Shown here piece after piece: positions 1 through 10,465 of a stretch of DNA of 64,000 bases. A program made the translations under genes and the position numbers. The notes beneath the pieces were generated by a model. The model was not told the DNA's origin. It made no database searches and saw only the letters and a program-made list of their open reading frames with translations. This DNA is from Sphingosinicella microcystinivorans (GTDB taxonomy: Bacteria > Pseudomonadota > Alphaproteobacteria > Sphingomonadales > Sphingomonadaceae): NCBI RefSeq assembly GCF_003634215.1, contig NZ_RBWX01000007.1:50001-114000 (forward strand), given 5' to 3'. How positions within the stretch are numbered: position 1 is the stretch's first letter; each line of letters opens with the position of its first letter.

Positions 1-596
1 CGACGCGCATGTTCGTGCCCGCCGGGCGCATGGACGAGGCGAAAACGGTGGCGAAGGCGACTGCCGACGCGTGGGCGCCGGGCGATCCGAACGGCAACGC
101 GCGCATGGGGCCTGTCGTTTCCGAGCTGCAGTGGACCAAGATCCAGGGCCTGATCCAGAAGGGCATCGATGAAGGCGCCGAACTCGTCGCGGGTGGCACC
201 GGCAAGCCCGAGGGGCTGGAAACCGGCTATTACGTGAAGCCCACCGTGTTCGCGAACGTCACCAACGACATGACGATTGCGCGCGAGGAAATCTTCGGGC
301 CGGTGATCTCGATCCTCGGCTACGACAGCCTCGACCGCGCGATCGAAGAGGGCAACGACACCGTCTATGGGCTCGCCGCCTACGTGCAGTCGACGGATAT
401 CGAGAAGGCCCGCGAGATCGCGTCGCAGCTTCGTGCCGGCCAGGTCATCATCAATGGCGCGGGCAGCGACCTGATGGCACCGTTCGGCGGCTACAAGCAG
501 TCCGGAAACGGGCGCGAATGGGGCGATCATGCATTCGGCGAGTTCCTCGAAACGAAGGCGATGATCGGCTACGGCGAGGCGATCGCCGCCGAATAA
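1..596 (+). CDS. Aldehyde dehydrogenase, C-terminal part (cut by window start)
   Basis: NAD(P)-dependent aldehyde dehydrogenase that would oxidise an aldehyde to its acid. The reading frame is open to the window edge, so only about the last 197 residues are present. The visible part carries the family's EEIFGPV motif and the C-terminal PFGGYKQSGNGRE stretch followed by EFLETKA, which belongs to the oligomerisation arm. The first visible residues, TRMFVP, normally lie a few residues after the catalytic cysteine, so that cysteine should be just outside the window. The gene ends directly against the stop of a convergent MgtC-like gene. The substrate cannot be inferred. The family call is secure. 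Confidence 0.93.
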   Translation, partial: TRMFVPAGRMDEAKTVAKATADAWAPGDPNGNARMGPVVSELQWTKIQGLIQKGIDEGAELVAGGTGKPEGLETGYYVKPTVFANVTNDMTIAREEIFGPVISILGYDSLDRAIEEGNDTVYGLAAYVQSTDIEKAREIASQLRAGQVIINGAGSDLMAPFGGYKQSGNGREWGDHAFGEFLETKAMIGYGEAIAAE

Positions 597-1034
597 TCAG
601 TCCTCCGCGTTCGGCGTGACCCGGTAAAGGATACGCAGCACCACAAGCACCGTGAGCCCGAGCAGTGTGCCGATCACCACGAGCGGCACCTGCCCGGCGC
701 CGCACGCGATGCCGACAGCCGCGCAAAGCCAGATGTTGGCCGCCGTCGTCAAATTCTTCACCTTGTCGCCGCGCACGAAGATCAGTCCGGCGGCGATGAA
801 GCCGACAGCCTGGGCGAGGCCTTCGATCGCACGCAGCGGATCGGGCTGCGCGTTCTCCCCGCGATGCGCTTCGAACAGCATCAGCGCCGAAATCACGATC
901 ATCGCAGAGCTGAGAGCAACAAGCGCGTGCGTACGCAGTCCCGCCTCGTGCCCGCGCATCTCCCGGTCGAAGCCGAACGCCAGCCCGATCGCAGTCGCGG
1001 CGCCAAGCCGCAGGGCGATGTCTTCCCACGTCAT
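597..1034 (-). CDS. MgtC/SapB family membrane protein
   Basis: Small integral membrane protein of about 145 residues from the MgtC/SapB family, whose members are linked to magnesium homeostasis, ATP synthase modulation and envelope stress. After the first helix the sequence shows the family signature GFDRE..GHEAGLRTHALV, with four or five hydrophobic segments in total. I chose the ATG at 1034 (MTWEDIALRL) because it begins at the conserved first helix; an in-frame start nine codons upstream is also possible. Its stop abuts the stop of the upstream aldehyde dehydrogenase on the other strand. It is a single-gene unit. The physiological role here is not deducible. Confidence 0.85.
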   Translation of the reverse strand: MTWEDIALRLGAATAIGLAFGFDREMRGHEAGLRTHALVALSSAMIVISALMLFEAHRGENAQPDPLRAIEGLAQAVGFIAAGLIFVRGDKVKNLTTAANIWLCAAVGIACGAGQVPLVVIGTLLGLTVLVVLRILYRVTPNAED

Positions 1035-1160
1035 GGCTGTTTGAATTGCGCGGGCCGGCAAAGGTTCCTTGCGCTGTTTACAGCTTATCAGGAACGCGAG
1101 CTACGCGCCGCGCCGACAGCGCCGCATACTCCGGCCAATTGAAACAGCCGGGAGGTCAGA

Positions 1161-2120
1161 ATGTCCCTTCGAACCCCGATCTGCGACCTGCTCGGCATCG
1201 AACACCCGATCCTGCTCGCCGGAATGGGCGGCGTTTCCTATGCGGAGGTGTGCGCGGCGGTTTCGAACGCTGGCGGCTTCGGATCGCTCGGCATGGCGGG
1301 CACCAGTCCCGCGTTCATTCGCGATCAGATGAAACGCGTGAGGGATTTGACGGACAAGCCCTTCGGTGTCGATCTCCTCGCCGCGCAGCCCGAAACGCTC
1401 ACTGCGAGCGTGGACGTCATCATTGCGGAAGGCGCGAAGGCGTTCATTGCGGGGCTCGGCGTACCGACGCCGATCCTCGCGCAGCTGAAGGCGGCGGGCA
1501 TCGTCGTCATGTCGATGTGCGGCACGGTCGGCCATGCCGTGAAGGCGGCGGCGGCAGGCTGCGACGCGGTGATCGCTCAGGGCACGGAGGGCGGCGGACA
1601 CACGGGAAAGGTGGCAAGCGCGGCGCTTTGGCCGCAATGCGTCGATGCCGTCGATGTGCCGGTGATCGCCGCGGGCGGACTTTATGACGGGCGCGGGCTC
1701 GCAGCGGCCCTCGCGTTCGGTTGCCAGGGAGTGTGGATGGGCACGCGCTTCATCGCCAGCCACGAGGCGCACGCGGGCCAAGCCTACAAGGATGCGATCG
1801 TCGCCATGCACGACACGTCCACCACGATCAGCCGCGGTTTCACCGGCAAGACGCTGCGCGCGATCGCCAACGAGACGACCGATCATTTCGACAGGCACCC
1901 AGAAGAGTTGAAGCCCTTTCCGCTGCAGGCGATGGAGTCGGCGCAGGCGAATCGGCTGGGGCCGGTCGCCGGCATCCTGGATGTTGATCCGAACACCCAG
2001 TGCCTCGCGGCGGGGCAGGGCGGCGGCGGGGTCGATGCGATTCTCAGCTGCGCAGAAATCGTCGCGCGCACGCTTTCCGAGGCGGAGGCGGCTTTAGCTC
2101 GGCTCCGTGTGCTCGGCTGA
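1161..2120 (+). CDS. Nitronate monooxygenase (2-nitropropane dioxygenase family)
   Basis: FMN-dependent TIM-barrel enzyme of 319 residues that oxidises alkyl nitronates such as propionate-3-nitronate to carbonyl compounds. The N-terminus has the typical GMGGVSYAEV and NAGGFGSLG flavin-binding pattern. Around residues 140-150 lies the AQGTEGGGHTG motif, which contributes to phosphate and substrate binding. Length and motif order fit the class II enzymes; some homologues are instead enoyl-ACP reductases of the FabK type, so the substrate is not certain. A purine-rich GGGAGGT sequence precedes the ATG at 1161. The 3' end overlaps the convergent SulP gene by 27 bases. Confidence 0.9.
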   Translation: MSLRTPICDLLGIEHPILLAGMGGVSYAEVCAAVSNAGGFGSLGMAGTSPAFIRDQMKRVRDLTDKPFGVDLLAAQPETLTASVDVIIAEGAKAFIAGLGVPTPILAQLKAAGIVVMSMCGTVGHAVKAAAAGCDAVIAQGTEGGGHTGKVASAALWPQCVDAVDVPVIAAGGLYDGRGLAAALAFGCQGVWMGTRFIASHEAHAGQAYKDAIVAMHDTSTTISRGFTGKTLRAIANETTDHFDRHPEELKPFPLQAMESAQANRLGPVAGILDVDPNTQCLAAGQGGGGVDAILSCAEIVARTLSEAEAALARLRVLG

Positions 2121-3758
2121 GGCCATCGCGAGCGCGGCAGCATAATCTGGCGCGAAGCGCACCTTGCCGCTGCGGGGGCCAAGGCCGTTGCGGCGCAGCA
2201 CCTGCGCGGGCTCGGGCTGCACGTTCGAAAAGATCACAGCCGCACCGTGCCTGTGCGCCATCGCCACGAACTCCTTTATGCCTTCAACGCCGCTTGCGTC
2301 GAGCAGCGGCACCTCGCGCAGCCGCAGGATGATCACGCGCGGCGGCTGGCCCATGCGGCGCAGCGTCTCCACGAGATCGGATGCGACCCCGAAGAAGAAC
2401 GGCCCGGTGATGCGGAAAACCTCCACGCCCGGCGGCAGGTCGTCCCGCTGCGCGGCGTCCTCGGTTTCCACCTCCCGCACCGTCACCGCGACCGTGCGGC
2501 TCATCCGTTCCATGAACATCAGGCTGGCGAGCGTGACGCCGACACCGATCGCAACAGTAAGATCGACGAGCACGGTCAGCGCGAAGGTCAGCAGCAGAAC
2601 GACGCGGTCGCCCCCCGGCATGGCGCGGATACGCAGCAGCCGCTCGTATTCGCTCATGCCCCACGCCACCATGAACAGGATCGCCGCGAGCGCCGCCATC
2701 GGGATATAGCCCATCAGCTTCGTGCCGAAGGCCATGAACAGCAGCAGGAACAGCGCGTGGAACATGCCCGAAACGGGCGTGCGCCCCCCGGCGCGAATGT
2801 TGGTCGCGGTGCGTGCGATGGCACCGGTTGCCGGAAGCCCGCCGAAGAGCGCCGAGGCGAGATTGGCGGCGCCCTGCCCCACGAGTTCCTGATTGGAACG
2901 GTGGCGGTAGCCGGTCATGCCGTCGGCGACGACGGCGGAAAGCAGCGCCTCGATGCCCGCAAGGAAGGCGATCGTGAACGCCGCCGGAAGCACCGAGGTC
3001 ACCTTGTCGAGGTCGAGCGCGGGAATATGCGGCGCCGGAAGGCCGGACGGAATATCGGGAAAGCGCGATCCCACCGTATCGACGGGAAGGCCAAGCAGCG
3101 ATACGGCAAGCGCTGCCGCCACCACGGCGACCAGGAAGCCCGGCACTTTCGGCGCCGTGCGGCGCAGCACGATGATGATGCCGAGCGCGGCAGCGCCAAC
3201 GCCAAGCGTCGCGAGATCGATGGTGCCGATCGCGTCGGCATAGGCGGCGAGCTTGGGCAGGAAGTCGGCGGGCACCGCCGCCATGCGCAGGCCAAGGAAA
3301 TCCTTCACCTGCGTTGCCGCAATGATGACGGCGATCCCGGCCGTGAAACCGGTGACGACGGGGTGCGGAATGAACTTGATGAGGCTGCCGAGCCGCGCGT
3401 AGCCCGCAACAAGCAGGATCGCGCCCGCCATCAGTGTCGCAAGCACCAGCCCGTCATAGCCGTGCTCGGCGATGATGTTGAACACGACGACGACAAACGC
3501 GCCCGTCGGCCCGCCGATCTGCGTGCGCGAGCCGCCGAGCGCCGAAATCAGGAACCCGGCGACCACCGCCGTCACCAGCCCCTTGTCAGGCGAGGCGCCG
3601 CTCGCGATGCCGAGCGCCATGGCAAGCGGCAGCGCGACGATGGCGACGGTAAGCCCGGCGAGCGCATCGGTGCGCAGCTGCGCAATGCCGTACCCCTCGC
3701 GAAGCACGGTGAAGAGCTTCGGCGTGAACGGAACGGGCAGGATGTCGCGCATGGGCAA
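2094..3758 (-). CDS. SulP family anion transporter with STAS domain
   Basis: Inner-membrane SLC26/SulP transporter of 554 residues for sulfate, bicarbonate or another anion. The hydrophobic core runs from about residue 25 to 420 with the usual Gly/Ala-rich helices (for example GGSRTQIGGPTGAFV near residue 80). A cytoplasmic STAS domain occupies about residues 440-545 and contains LLDASGVEGI, the pattern at the STAS phosphorylation site. No carbonic anhydrase or cys gene is adjacent, so the substrate is open. A 14-bp palindrome lies just upstream (3815-3828). The STAS end overlaps the nitronate monooxygenase gene on the other strand. Confidence 0.92.
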   Translation of the reverse strand: MPMRDILPVPFTPKLFTVLREGYGIAQLRTDALAGLTVAIVALPLAMALGIASGASPDKGLVTAVVAGFLISALGGSRTQIGGPTGAFVVVVFNIIAEHGYDGLVLATLMAGAILLVAGYARLGSLIKFIPHPVVTGFTAGIAVIIAATQVKDFLGLRMAAVPADFLPKLAAYADAIGTIDLATLGVGAAALGIIIVLRRTAPKVPGFLVAVVAAALAVSLLGLPVDTVGSRFPDIPSGLPAPHIPALDLDKVTSVLPAAFTIAFLAGIEALLSAVVADGMTGYRHRSNQELVGQGAANLASALFGGLPATGAIARTATNIRAGGRTPVSGMFHALFLLLFMAFGTKLMGYIPMAALAAILFMVAWGMSEYERLLRIRAMPGGDRVVLLLTFALTVLVDLTVAIGVGVTLASLMFMERMSRTVAVTVREVETEDAAQRDDLPPGVEVFRITGPFFFGVASDLVETLRRMGQPPRVIILRLREVPLLDASGVEGIKEFVAMAHRHGAAVIFSNVQPEPAQVLRRNGLGPRSGKVRFAPDYAAALAMASAEHTEPS

Positions 3759-3814
3759 CCCCCGAAATCTCGCGGAATGTCGTCTTGCTAGGCTTGAATT
3801 ATGGCAAAATCATC

Positions 3815-3828
3815 CCGGAATGTTCCGG
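3815..3828. promoter_or_regulatory. Perfect palindrome upstream of the SulP gene
   Basis: CCGGAA and TTCCGG arms are separated by TG, in the 110-bp gap between the orphan [2Fe-2S] gene and the SulP start at 3758, both on the minus strand. It could be an operator for SulP. No protein can be assigned and no T-run follows, so a terminator is less likely. Confidence 0.3.
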
Positions 3829-3868
3829 AAAATGTGGGCAGGCTCATCAGGGTTGAAGGCGATCGACC

Positions 3869-4327
3869 TTATCCCTCTTTCGGCGTCCCCGCCGCGCGCA
3901 GGATCGCCTTCTTGATGCGCGGATACGTTCCGCAGCGGCAGAGGTTGGTGATCCCTGTTTTTATGTCGTCCTCGGTGGGCTTCGGCGTGTCCTTCAGAAA
4001 CGCCGCCGCCGCCATGATCATGCCGGGCTGGCAATAGCCGCACTGCGGCACCTGCTCGGCGATCCAGGCCTGCTGCACGGGGTGGTTGCCGTCTTTCGAA
4101 AGCCCCTCGATCGTTGTGACGAATGTCCCTTCGATGTCCCCGATATTCACCTGGCAGCTGCGCTGTGCCTGCCCGTCGATGTGCACCGTGCAGGCGCCGC
4201 AAAGCCCTGCGCCGCAGCCGAACTTGGTGCCCGTGAGATTCATTGCGTCGCGCAGGGCCCAGAGCAGCGGCGTGTCTGCCGGCAGGTCAAAAGCGACAGG
4301 ATTGCCGTTGATGGTGAAGCGAGTCAT
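3869..4327 (-). CDS. Orphan [2Fe-2S]-binding subunit of a molybdenum hydroxylase (IorA/CoxS type)
   Basis: Electron-transfer subunit of 152 residues from the xanthine dehydrogenase/isoquinoline oxidoreductase family. It has the plant-type cluster cysteines (38, 43, 46, 58) and the second-cluster cysteines (96, 99, 130, 132, in CGYCQPGM and CRCGTY). Length matches IorA. The start at 4327 (MTRFTINGN) is the family's normal N-terminus. A partner molybdopterin subunit should be adjacent, but the neighbours are SulP on one side and a divergent crotonase on the other. The only molybdopterin subunit in the window is at 35-37 kb, and that one already has its own [2Fe-2S] subunit. It is an orphan or pairs with a distant gene. 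Confidence 0.9.
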   Translation of the reverse strand: MTRFTINGNPVAFDLPADTPLLWALRDAMNLTGTKFGCGAGLCGACTVHIDGQAQRSCQVNIGDIEGTFVTTIEGLSKDGNHPVQQAWIAEQVPQCGYCQPGMIMAAAAFLKDTPKPTEDDIKTGITNLCRCGTYPRIKKAILRAAGTPKEG

Positions 4328-4360
4328 GACGAGGTGAGATTTAGACGCAGAGGTGTCCGA

Positions 4361-5179
4361 ATGGAACTGCAAACGCTGTCGCTCGCCGTGAACGACGGAA
4401 TCGCGCGCGTAACGATGACGCGGGCCGAGGCGCTGAACACCATGACGGAAGCGTTCTGGACCGAGATCATCGACGTTTTCGAGGCGATTGAGGCGGATCC
4501 GTCGGTGCGCGCGGTGCTGATCGTCTCGACCGGTCGGCACTTCACGGCGGGACTCGATCTCGCATGGGCTGGCGCGGACCTGCTCGCCGCGGGGGATGGA
4601 GAGGTCGCGCGGCAGCGGCTGGCGCTCCGTCGCAAGGTGAAGGCGATGCAGCGGAGCTTCACGGTCATCGACCAGTGCAAGGCGCCGGTGATCGCGGTGG
4701 TGCAGGGCGGCTGCATCGGCGGCGGTGTCGATCTCGTCACCGCGTGCGACATCCGCATCGGCACGGCGGACTGTTTTTTCAGCATTCAGGAGATCAATGT
4801 CGGCATTGTCGCCGACGTCGGCACGCTGCAGCGTATCCCGCACCTGCTGCCGCAGGGTCTGGTGCGGGAGCTGGCCTATACGGGGCGGCGCTTCATGGCG
4901 GACGAGGCGGTGCGCCAGGGTTTCCTGAACCGCGCGCTCCCCACGCACGATGAGGCGATTGCCGCAGGCGAGGCGCTGGCAGCGGAGATCGCGTCGAAAT
5001 CGCCCGTCGCCATTCAGGGGACGAAGGCGGTGCTCAATCGTGGCCGCGACCAGAGCATTGCCGAGGGACTCGACTATGTTGCGATCTGGAATTCGGCGTT
5101 TCTGCCGGGCGCGGATCTCGGCGAGGCGATGGATGCGCAGCTTCGAAAGCGCCCGCCCCGCTTCAAGGATGCAGGGTGA
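4361..5179 (+). CDS. Crotonase family enzyme, delta(3,5)-delta(2,4)-dienoyl-CoA isomerase-like
   Basis: Enoyl-CoA hydratase/isomerase superfamily protein of 272 residues. It resembles mammalian ECH1 rather than a plain hydratase: the segment GGGVDLVTACDIR is followed by EINVGIVADVGTLQRIP. Asp124, Glu144 and Asp152 align with the three acidic residues used by dienoyl-CoA isomerase in degradation of unsaturated fatty acids with odd-position double bonds. I chose the ATG at 4361 because it starts the conserved beta strand (MELQTLSLAV); longer in-frame starts run into the divergent [2Fe-2S] gene. No other beta-oxidation gene is adjacent. Confidence 0.85.
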   Translation: MELQTLSLAVNDGIARVTMTRAEALNTMTEAFWTEIIDVFEAIEADPSVRAVLIVSTGRHFTAGLDLAWAGADLLAAGDGEVARQRLALRRKVKAMQRSFTVIDQCKAPVIAVVQGGCIGGGVDLVTACDIRIGTADCFFSIQEINVGIVADVGTLQRIPHLLPQGLVRELAYTGRRFMADEAVRQGFLNRALPTHDEAIAAGEALAAEIASKSPVAIQGTKAVLNRGRDQSIAEGLDYVAIWNSAFLPGADLGEAMDAQLRKRPPRFKDAG

Positions 5180-5227
5180 ACGGGCGCCGCGCTTCGCCGG
5201 AAAGCGCCGGGTGCGGCAAGCTATCGC

Positions 5228-5256
5228 TTGTTCACGAATCCGGGCGCATCTATAAG
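5228..5256 (+). promoter_or_regulatory. Probable promoter of the cytochrome oxidase operon
   Basis: TTGTTC (5228-5233) and TATAAG (5251-5256) are separated by exactly 17 bases and lie about 70 bases before the ctaC start. They are good matches to -35 and -10 elements in an otherwise GC-rich gap. The assignment is by pattern only. Confidence 0.5.
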
Positions 5257-5324
5257 GCGCGCCAAATCGATTCCGTCGGTGCGTTCGCGCGCCGACCGTC
5301 CGTATGTGAACAAGTGGGGGTTTG

Positions 5325-6314
5325 ATGCGCGGATTCAAGGCATTGGCGGTTGCTGCGGCGCTGACGTTCGGCGCCGTTCAGGCACAGGCGCAGGACGCGT
5401 CGGCTCCGGCCGCCGCCACGGCCGAGCAAGCTGCGGCTGCTCCGGTCGCGGAAACGGCGGCGCCCGCCGTCAATCTGGCGAACATGGGCACGGCGCCCGA
5501 TGCAACGGTCGGTCAGCCGCAGGGCGGCTGGCACATCCAGCCGCAGGTGACCGAGCTCGGTCAGCGCGGTTCGGATTTCAACAGCGCGCTGCTGCTCATC
5601 ATGGGTGTCATCACCGCCTTCGTCTTCGCGCTGCTGATCTGGTCGATGATCCGCTTTCGTCGCAGTGCGAATCCCGTCCCTTCGAAAACGACGCACAATG
5701 TGCTGATCGAGGTGGTGTGGACGCTGGTGCCCGTGCTCGTGCTCGTCGGCATCGCGATCCCCTCGTTCAAGCTGCTCGCGTCGCAGTACGATCCGCCCAA
5801 GGCCGATCTCACGATCAAGGCGACCGGTCACCAGTGGTACTGGAGCTATGAATATCCGGACCAGGGCGGTTTCGGTTTCGATTCCATTATGCTTTCGCCT
5901 GAAGATGCTGAAAAGGCTGGCGAACCGAAGCTTTTGGCTGTCGACAACCGCATCGTCGTTCCCGCCGGCGCCGTCGTGAAGGTGCTGCTGACCGCGTCGG
6001 ACGTGATTCACAGCTGGGCGGTTCCGGCCTTCTGGGTGAAGATGGATGCCGTTCCGGGCCGCGTGAACGAAACCTGGTTCAAGACCGATCGCGAAGGCCT
6101 CTACTACGGCCAGTGCTCGGAGCTTTGCGGCACCAAGCACGGTTTCATGCCGATCGCGGTCGAAGTCGTGTCGAAGGACAAGTTCGATGCCTGGGTCGCC
6201 GCGCGCCAGGCCGATGCCGGCGTCGAGGTCGCGGCTGCCGCGCCTGCGGCTGATGCCGCCGCCGCCCCCGCTGCACCGGAAGCGGCGCCTGCCGCTGCCG
6301 CTGAAACGCTTTAA
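5325..6314 (+). CDS. ctaC: Cytochrome c oxidase subunit II
   Basis: Subunit II of the aa3-type terminal oxidase; accepts electrons from cytochrome c through its periplasmic dinuclear CuA centre. It has 329 residues. A signal peptide (1-23) is followed by an Ala/Pro-rich linker, two membrane helices (about 88-108 and 128-148) and the cupredoxin domain. CuA ligands are visible: His229, Cys264, Cys268, His272 and Met275 in CSELCGTKHGFM. The tail after residue 295 is low-complexity Ala/Pro. There is no CXXCH, so no fused cytochrome c. I start at the ATG at 5325 rather than the adjacent TTG at 5322, since GTGGGGG sits just upstream. It is first in the oxidase operon. Confidence 0.97.
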   Translation: MRGFKALAVAAALTFGAVQAQAQDASAPAAATAEQAAAAPVAETAAPAVNLANMGTAPDATVGQPQGGWHIQPQVTELGQRGSDFNSALLLIMGVITAFVFALLIWSMIRFRRSANPVPSKTTHNVLIEVVWTLVPVLVLVGIAIPSFKLLASQYDPPKADLTIKATGHQWYWSYEYPDQGGFGFDSIMLSPEDAEKAGEPKLLAVDNRIVVPAGAVVKVLLTASDVIHSWAVPAFWVKMDAVPGRVNETWFKTDREGLYYGQCSELCGTKHGFMPIAVEVVSKDKFDAWVAARQADAGVEVAAAAPAADAAAAPAAPEAAPAAAAETL

Positions 6315-8003
<1,689 letters not shown>

Positions 8004-8012
8004 GGCACACTG

Positions 8013-8930
8013 GTGGCCAGCGTACCCGCAGTTTCCGTCACGCCGGTCAGCGACTTCGCTGACTGGCGCGACTATTTCGCGCTCTTGAAGCCGCGCGTGA
8101 TGACGCTTGTCGTCTTCACCGGGCTTTGCGGGCTGTTGGCGGCGCCCGGCCATATCCACCCGGTGATCGGCTTCACGGCGGTGCTCTGCATCGCCGTCGC
8201 GGCTGGTGCCTCGGGCGCGCTCAACATGTGGTACGAGGCTGATCTCGACGCGCGAATGAAGCGTACGGCGAACCGTCCGATCCCGGCTGGGCGCATCGAT
8301 CCGGCTTCGGCCTTCGGCTTCGCCGTCAGCCTTGCCATCGGCGCTGTCGCGGTGATGGCGCTGGCCGTGAACCTTGCCGCCGCCGCGCTCCTCACCATTT
8401 CGATTCTGTTCTACGTGTTTGTTTACACGGTCTGGCTGAAGCGCCGCACGCCGCAGAACATCGTCATCGGCGGCGCGGCCGGCGCCTTCCCGCCGGTGAT
8501 CGGCTGGGCGGCCGTCACGGGTGATGTGACCGCGCTCCCCGTTCTCCTCTTCGCGCTCATCTTCCTCTGGACGCCCCCGCATTTCTGGAGCCTCGCGCTC
8601 TTCGTGCGCGGCGACTATGCGAACGCGGGCGTGCCGATGCTGCCCGTCACGCACGGCGCGCGCGTAACGCGCAACCAGATACTCGCCTACACGCCGCTCC
8701 TCATCGGTGTCAGCCTCGTGCCGTGGGCGATGCGCCTCACCGGTGCGATCTACGGCGTGACGGCGGCTGTCCTCGGCGCAGTGTTCATGGCGCTTGCGAT
8801 CGCGGTGTTCCGCAATGACGCGACCGATCCCGCCGCGATGCGGCCGGAACGCCGTCTCTTCGCCTTTTCCGTCCTTTATCTCTTCGTCATGTTCGGCGCG
8901 CTTGTCGCCGATCGCTGGCTGCTGGCTTGA
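8013..8930 (+). CDS. ctaB: Protoheme IX farnesyltransferase (heme O synthase)
   Basis: UbiA-superfamily prenyltransferase of 305 residues that attaches farnesyl to heme b, giving heme O, the precursor of heme A. The aspartate-rich motif [15 protein letters not shown] is followed by NRPIPAG, the standard substrate and magnesium site, and a second loop carries [11 protein letters not shown]. About eight or nine membrane helices. The start is a GTG at 8013, the only good initiation codon before the conserved region (MASVPAVSV). It belongs to the oxidase operon between the subunit I gene and the ctaG assembly gene. Confidence 0.96.
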   Translation: MASVPAVSVTPVSDFADWRDYFALLKPRVMTLVVFTGLCGLLAAPGHIHPVIGFTAVLCIAVAAGASGALNMWYEADLDARMKRTANRPIPAGRIDPASAFGFAVSLAIGAVAVMALAVNLAAAALLTISILFYVFVYTVWLKRRTPQNIVIGGAAGAFPPVIGWAAVTGDVTALPVLLFALIFLWTPPHFWSLALFVRGDYANAGVPMLPVTHGARVTRNQILAYTPLLIGVSLVPWAMRLTGAIYGVTAAVLGAVFMALAIAVFRNDATDPAAMRPERRLFAFSVLYLFVMFGALVADRWLLA

Positions 8931-8932
8931 TC

Positions 8933-9046
8933 ATGGCGGACGACGACCTTCAGAAAAAGCGGAAGAGCCGCAATTTCGCACTCGGCGCGGTGCTCATCGG
9001 GCTCGCCGTGCTGTTCTACGCCATCACGATCGCGAGGATGGGATGA
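8933..9046 (+). CDS. 37-residue single-helix protein (CoxF-like position)
   Basis: A very short gene in the oxidase operon. The translation begins MADDDLQKKRKSRNF and continues with one hydrophobic helix (about residues 16-34), ending ARMG. The charged N-terminus followed by one helix fits the small proteins found between ctaB and ctaG in many alphaproteobacteria (called CoxF or a hypothetical oxidase assembly protein). It starts 3 bases after ctaB and its stop overlaps the ctaG start as ATGA, so it is almost certainly co-translated. Its role is unproven, probably oxidase assembly or stability. Confidence 0.8.
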   Translation: MADDDLQKKRKSRNFALGAVLIGLAVLFYAITIARMG

Positions 9047-9633
9047 ACGGCGAGCGCGGTATCCGTCGCACCGGCCTCATCGCCGGGGGCGTCGCAGTCG
9101 CGATGCTCGGCCTCGCTTATGCGAGCGTGCCGCTCTATCGCCTGTTCTGCCAGGTCACCGGTTTCGGCGGCGCCACGATACGCGTGGATGAAGATGCCGC
9201 GCCGAAGGTGGTCGACAAGGTCATCAAAGTACGCTTCGACGCGAATGTCGCACCCGGCCTCGCCTGGACTTTCAAACCCGTGCAAACCCAGGCGACGATC
9301 CGCATCGGCGAGCGCAAGATGGCCTTCTATCAGGCGACCAATCTCACCGACAAACCGATCACCGGCATGGCGACCTACAATGTCTCGCCCGATACCGCCG
9401 GCGGCTACTTCATGAAGATCCACTGCTTCTGCTTCGATCAGCAGACGCTGCAGCCCGGCGAGACGGTGGACATGCCGGTCAGCTACTACATCGACCCGGC
9501 GATTCTGGACGACCAGAGCGCCCGCCGGATCGATGAGATTACGCTCAGCTATACCTTCTTCCCACAGGAAGAAGAGACGAATAAGACAGCAGCCAATACG
9601 GCCGTAAAGGCGGCCGACGGAACACAGGGGTAA
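9043..9633 (+). CDS. ctaG: Cytochrome c oxidase assembly protein CtaG/Cox11
   Basis: Copper chaperone of 196 residues that delivers copper to the CuB site of subunit I. One N-terminal membrane anchor (about residues 11-29) is followed by a periplasmic immunoglobulin-like domain. The copper-binding CFC motif is at residues 128-130 (HCFCFDQQ), with a further conserved cysteine at position 36 after the helix. I chose the ATG at 9043 because it overlaps the stop of the 37-residue gene as ATGA and leaves a normal length; the frame also extends upstream inside ctaB. It is followed 4 bases later by subunit III. Confidence 0.95.
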   Translation: MNGERGIRRTGLIAGGVAVAMLGLAYASVPLYRLFCQVTGFGGATIRVDEDAAPKVVDKVIKVRFDANVAPGLAWTFKPVQTQATIRIGERKMAFYQATNLTDKPITGMATYNVSPDTAGGYFMKIHCFCFDQQTLQPGETVDMPVSYYIDPAILDDQSARRIDEITLSYTFFPQEEETNKTAANTAVKAADGTQG

Positions 9634-9637
9634 GACC

Positions 9638-10465
9638 ATGGCCGGTGCCAAGAACCACGACTTCCACATCCTGCCGCCGAGCCCGTGGCCGCTCATCGGT
9701 GCTTTCTCGGCGCTTACGATGGCAGCCGGCGGCGTGGGCTGGATGCATGAGCAGGCGTGGGGCGGCTGGGTCTTCTTCCTTGGCTTCGCCTTTGTGCTGT
9801 TCACCTTCTACAGCTGGTGGTCGGATGTGATCCGCGAAGCGAACACGGGCGATCACACGCCGGTCGTGCAGCTGCATCACCGCTACGGCATGATCCTGTT
9901 CATCGCGTCTGAAGTGATGTTCTTCGTTGCGTGGTTCTGGGCCTATTTCGACGCCGCGCTCTATCCGGACACGGGCGAGGCGGTCGGCGGCGTCTGGCCG
10001 CCGCACGGTATCGAGGTGCTCGATCCCTTCGTCTATCCGCTGCTCAACACGCTCATCCTGCTGCTCTCGGGCACCACGGTCACGTGGGCGCACCATGCGC
10101 TGATCCACGGCGACCGCGAAGGGCTGAAGAAGGGCCTCTGGCTCACCGTCATCCTCGGCTTCATCTTCTCGTGCGTGCAGGCGTATGAATACAGCCACGC
10201 CGCCTTCGGCATGGCGGGCAACATCTACGGCGCCACCTTCTACATGGCGACTGGCTTCCACGGCTTCCACGTCATCGTCGGCACGATCTTCCTGATCGTC
10301 TGCCTTATTCGCACCTACAAGGGCGACTTCACGCCGAAGCAGCACTTCGGTTTCGAAGCGGCCGCGTGGTACTGGCACTTCGTCGACGTCGTGTGGCTGT
10401 TCCTCTTTGTGGCGATCTACGTCTGGGGCAGTGATTTCGGCGCGGCTGTCGTCGCGGGTCACTAA
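9638..10465 (+). CDS. ctaE: Cytochrome c oxidase subunit III
   Basis: Core membrane subunit of aa3 oxidase, 275 residues with seven helices, stabilising subunit I and proton uptake. Conserved features are the N-terminal [15 protein letters not shown], the [14 protein letters not shown] helix and the C-terminal [15 protein letters not shown] signature. A GGGG Shine-Dalgarno-like run precedes the ATG. The stop overlaps the start of the DUF983 gene as TAATG, showing translational coupling. Length and motifs are standard. Confidence 0.97.
   Translation: MAGAKNHDFHILPPSPWPLIGAFSALTMAAGGVGWMHEQAWGGWVFFLGFAFVLFTFYSWWSDVIREANTGDHTPVVQLHHRYGMILFIASEVMFFVAWFWAYFDAALYPDTGEAVGGVWPPHGIEVLDPFVYPLLNTLILLLSGTTVTWAHHALIHGDREGLKKGLWLTVILGFIFSCVQAYEYSHAAFGMAGNIYGATFYMATGFHGFHVIVGTIFLIVCLIRTYKGDFTPKQHFGFEAAAWYWHFVDVVWLFLFVAIYVWGSDFGAAVVAGH

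Noticed and set aside
2247-3791. 514-codon frame opposite SulP
   Set aside because: Shadow of a conserved membrane protein; composition is dominated by Arg, His, Asp and Glu.
5325-6314. caa3-type oxidase with fused cytochrome c in subunit II
   Set aside because: No CXXCH motif; the C-terminal extension is low-complexity Ala/Pro.
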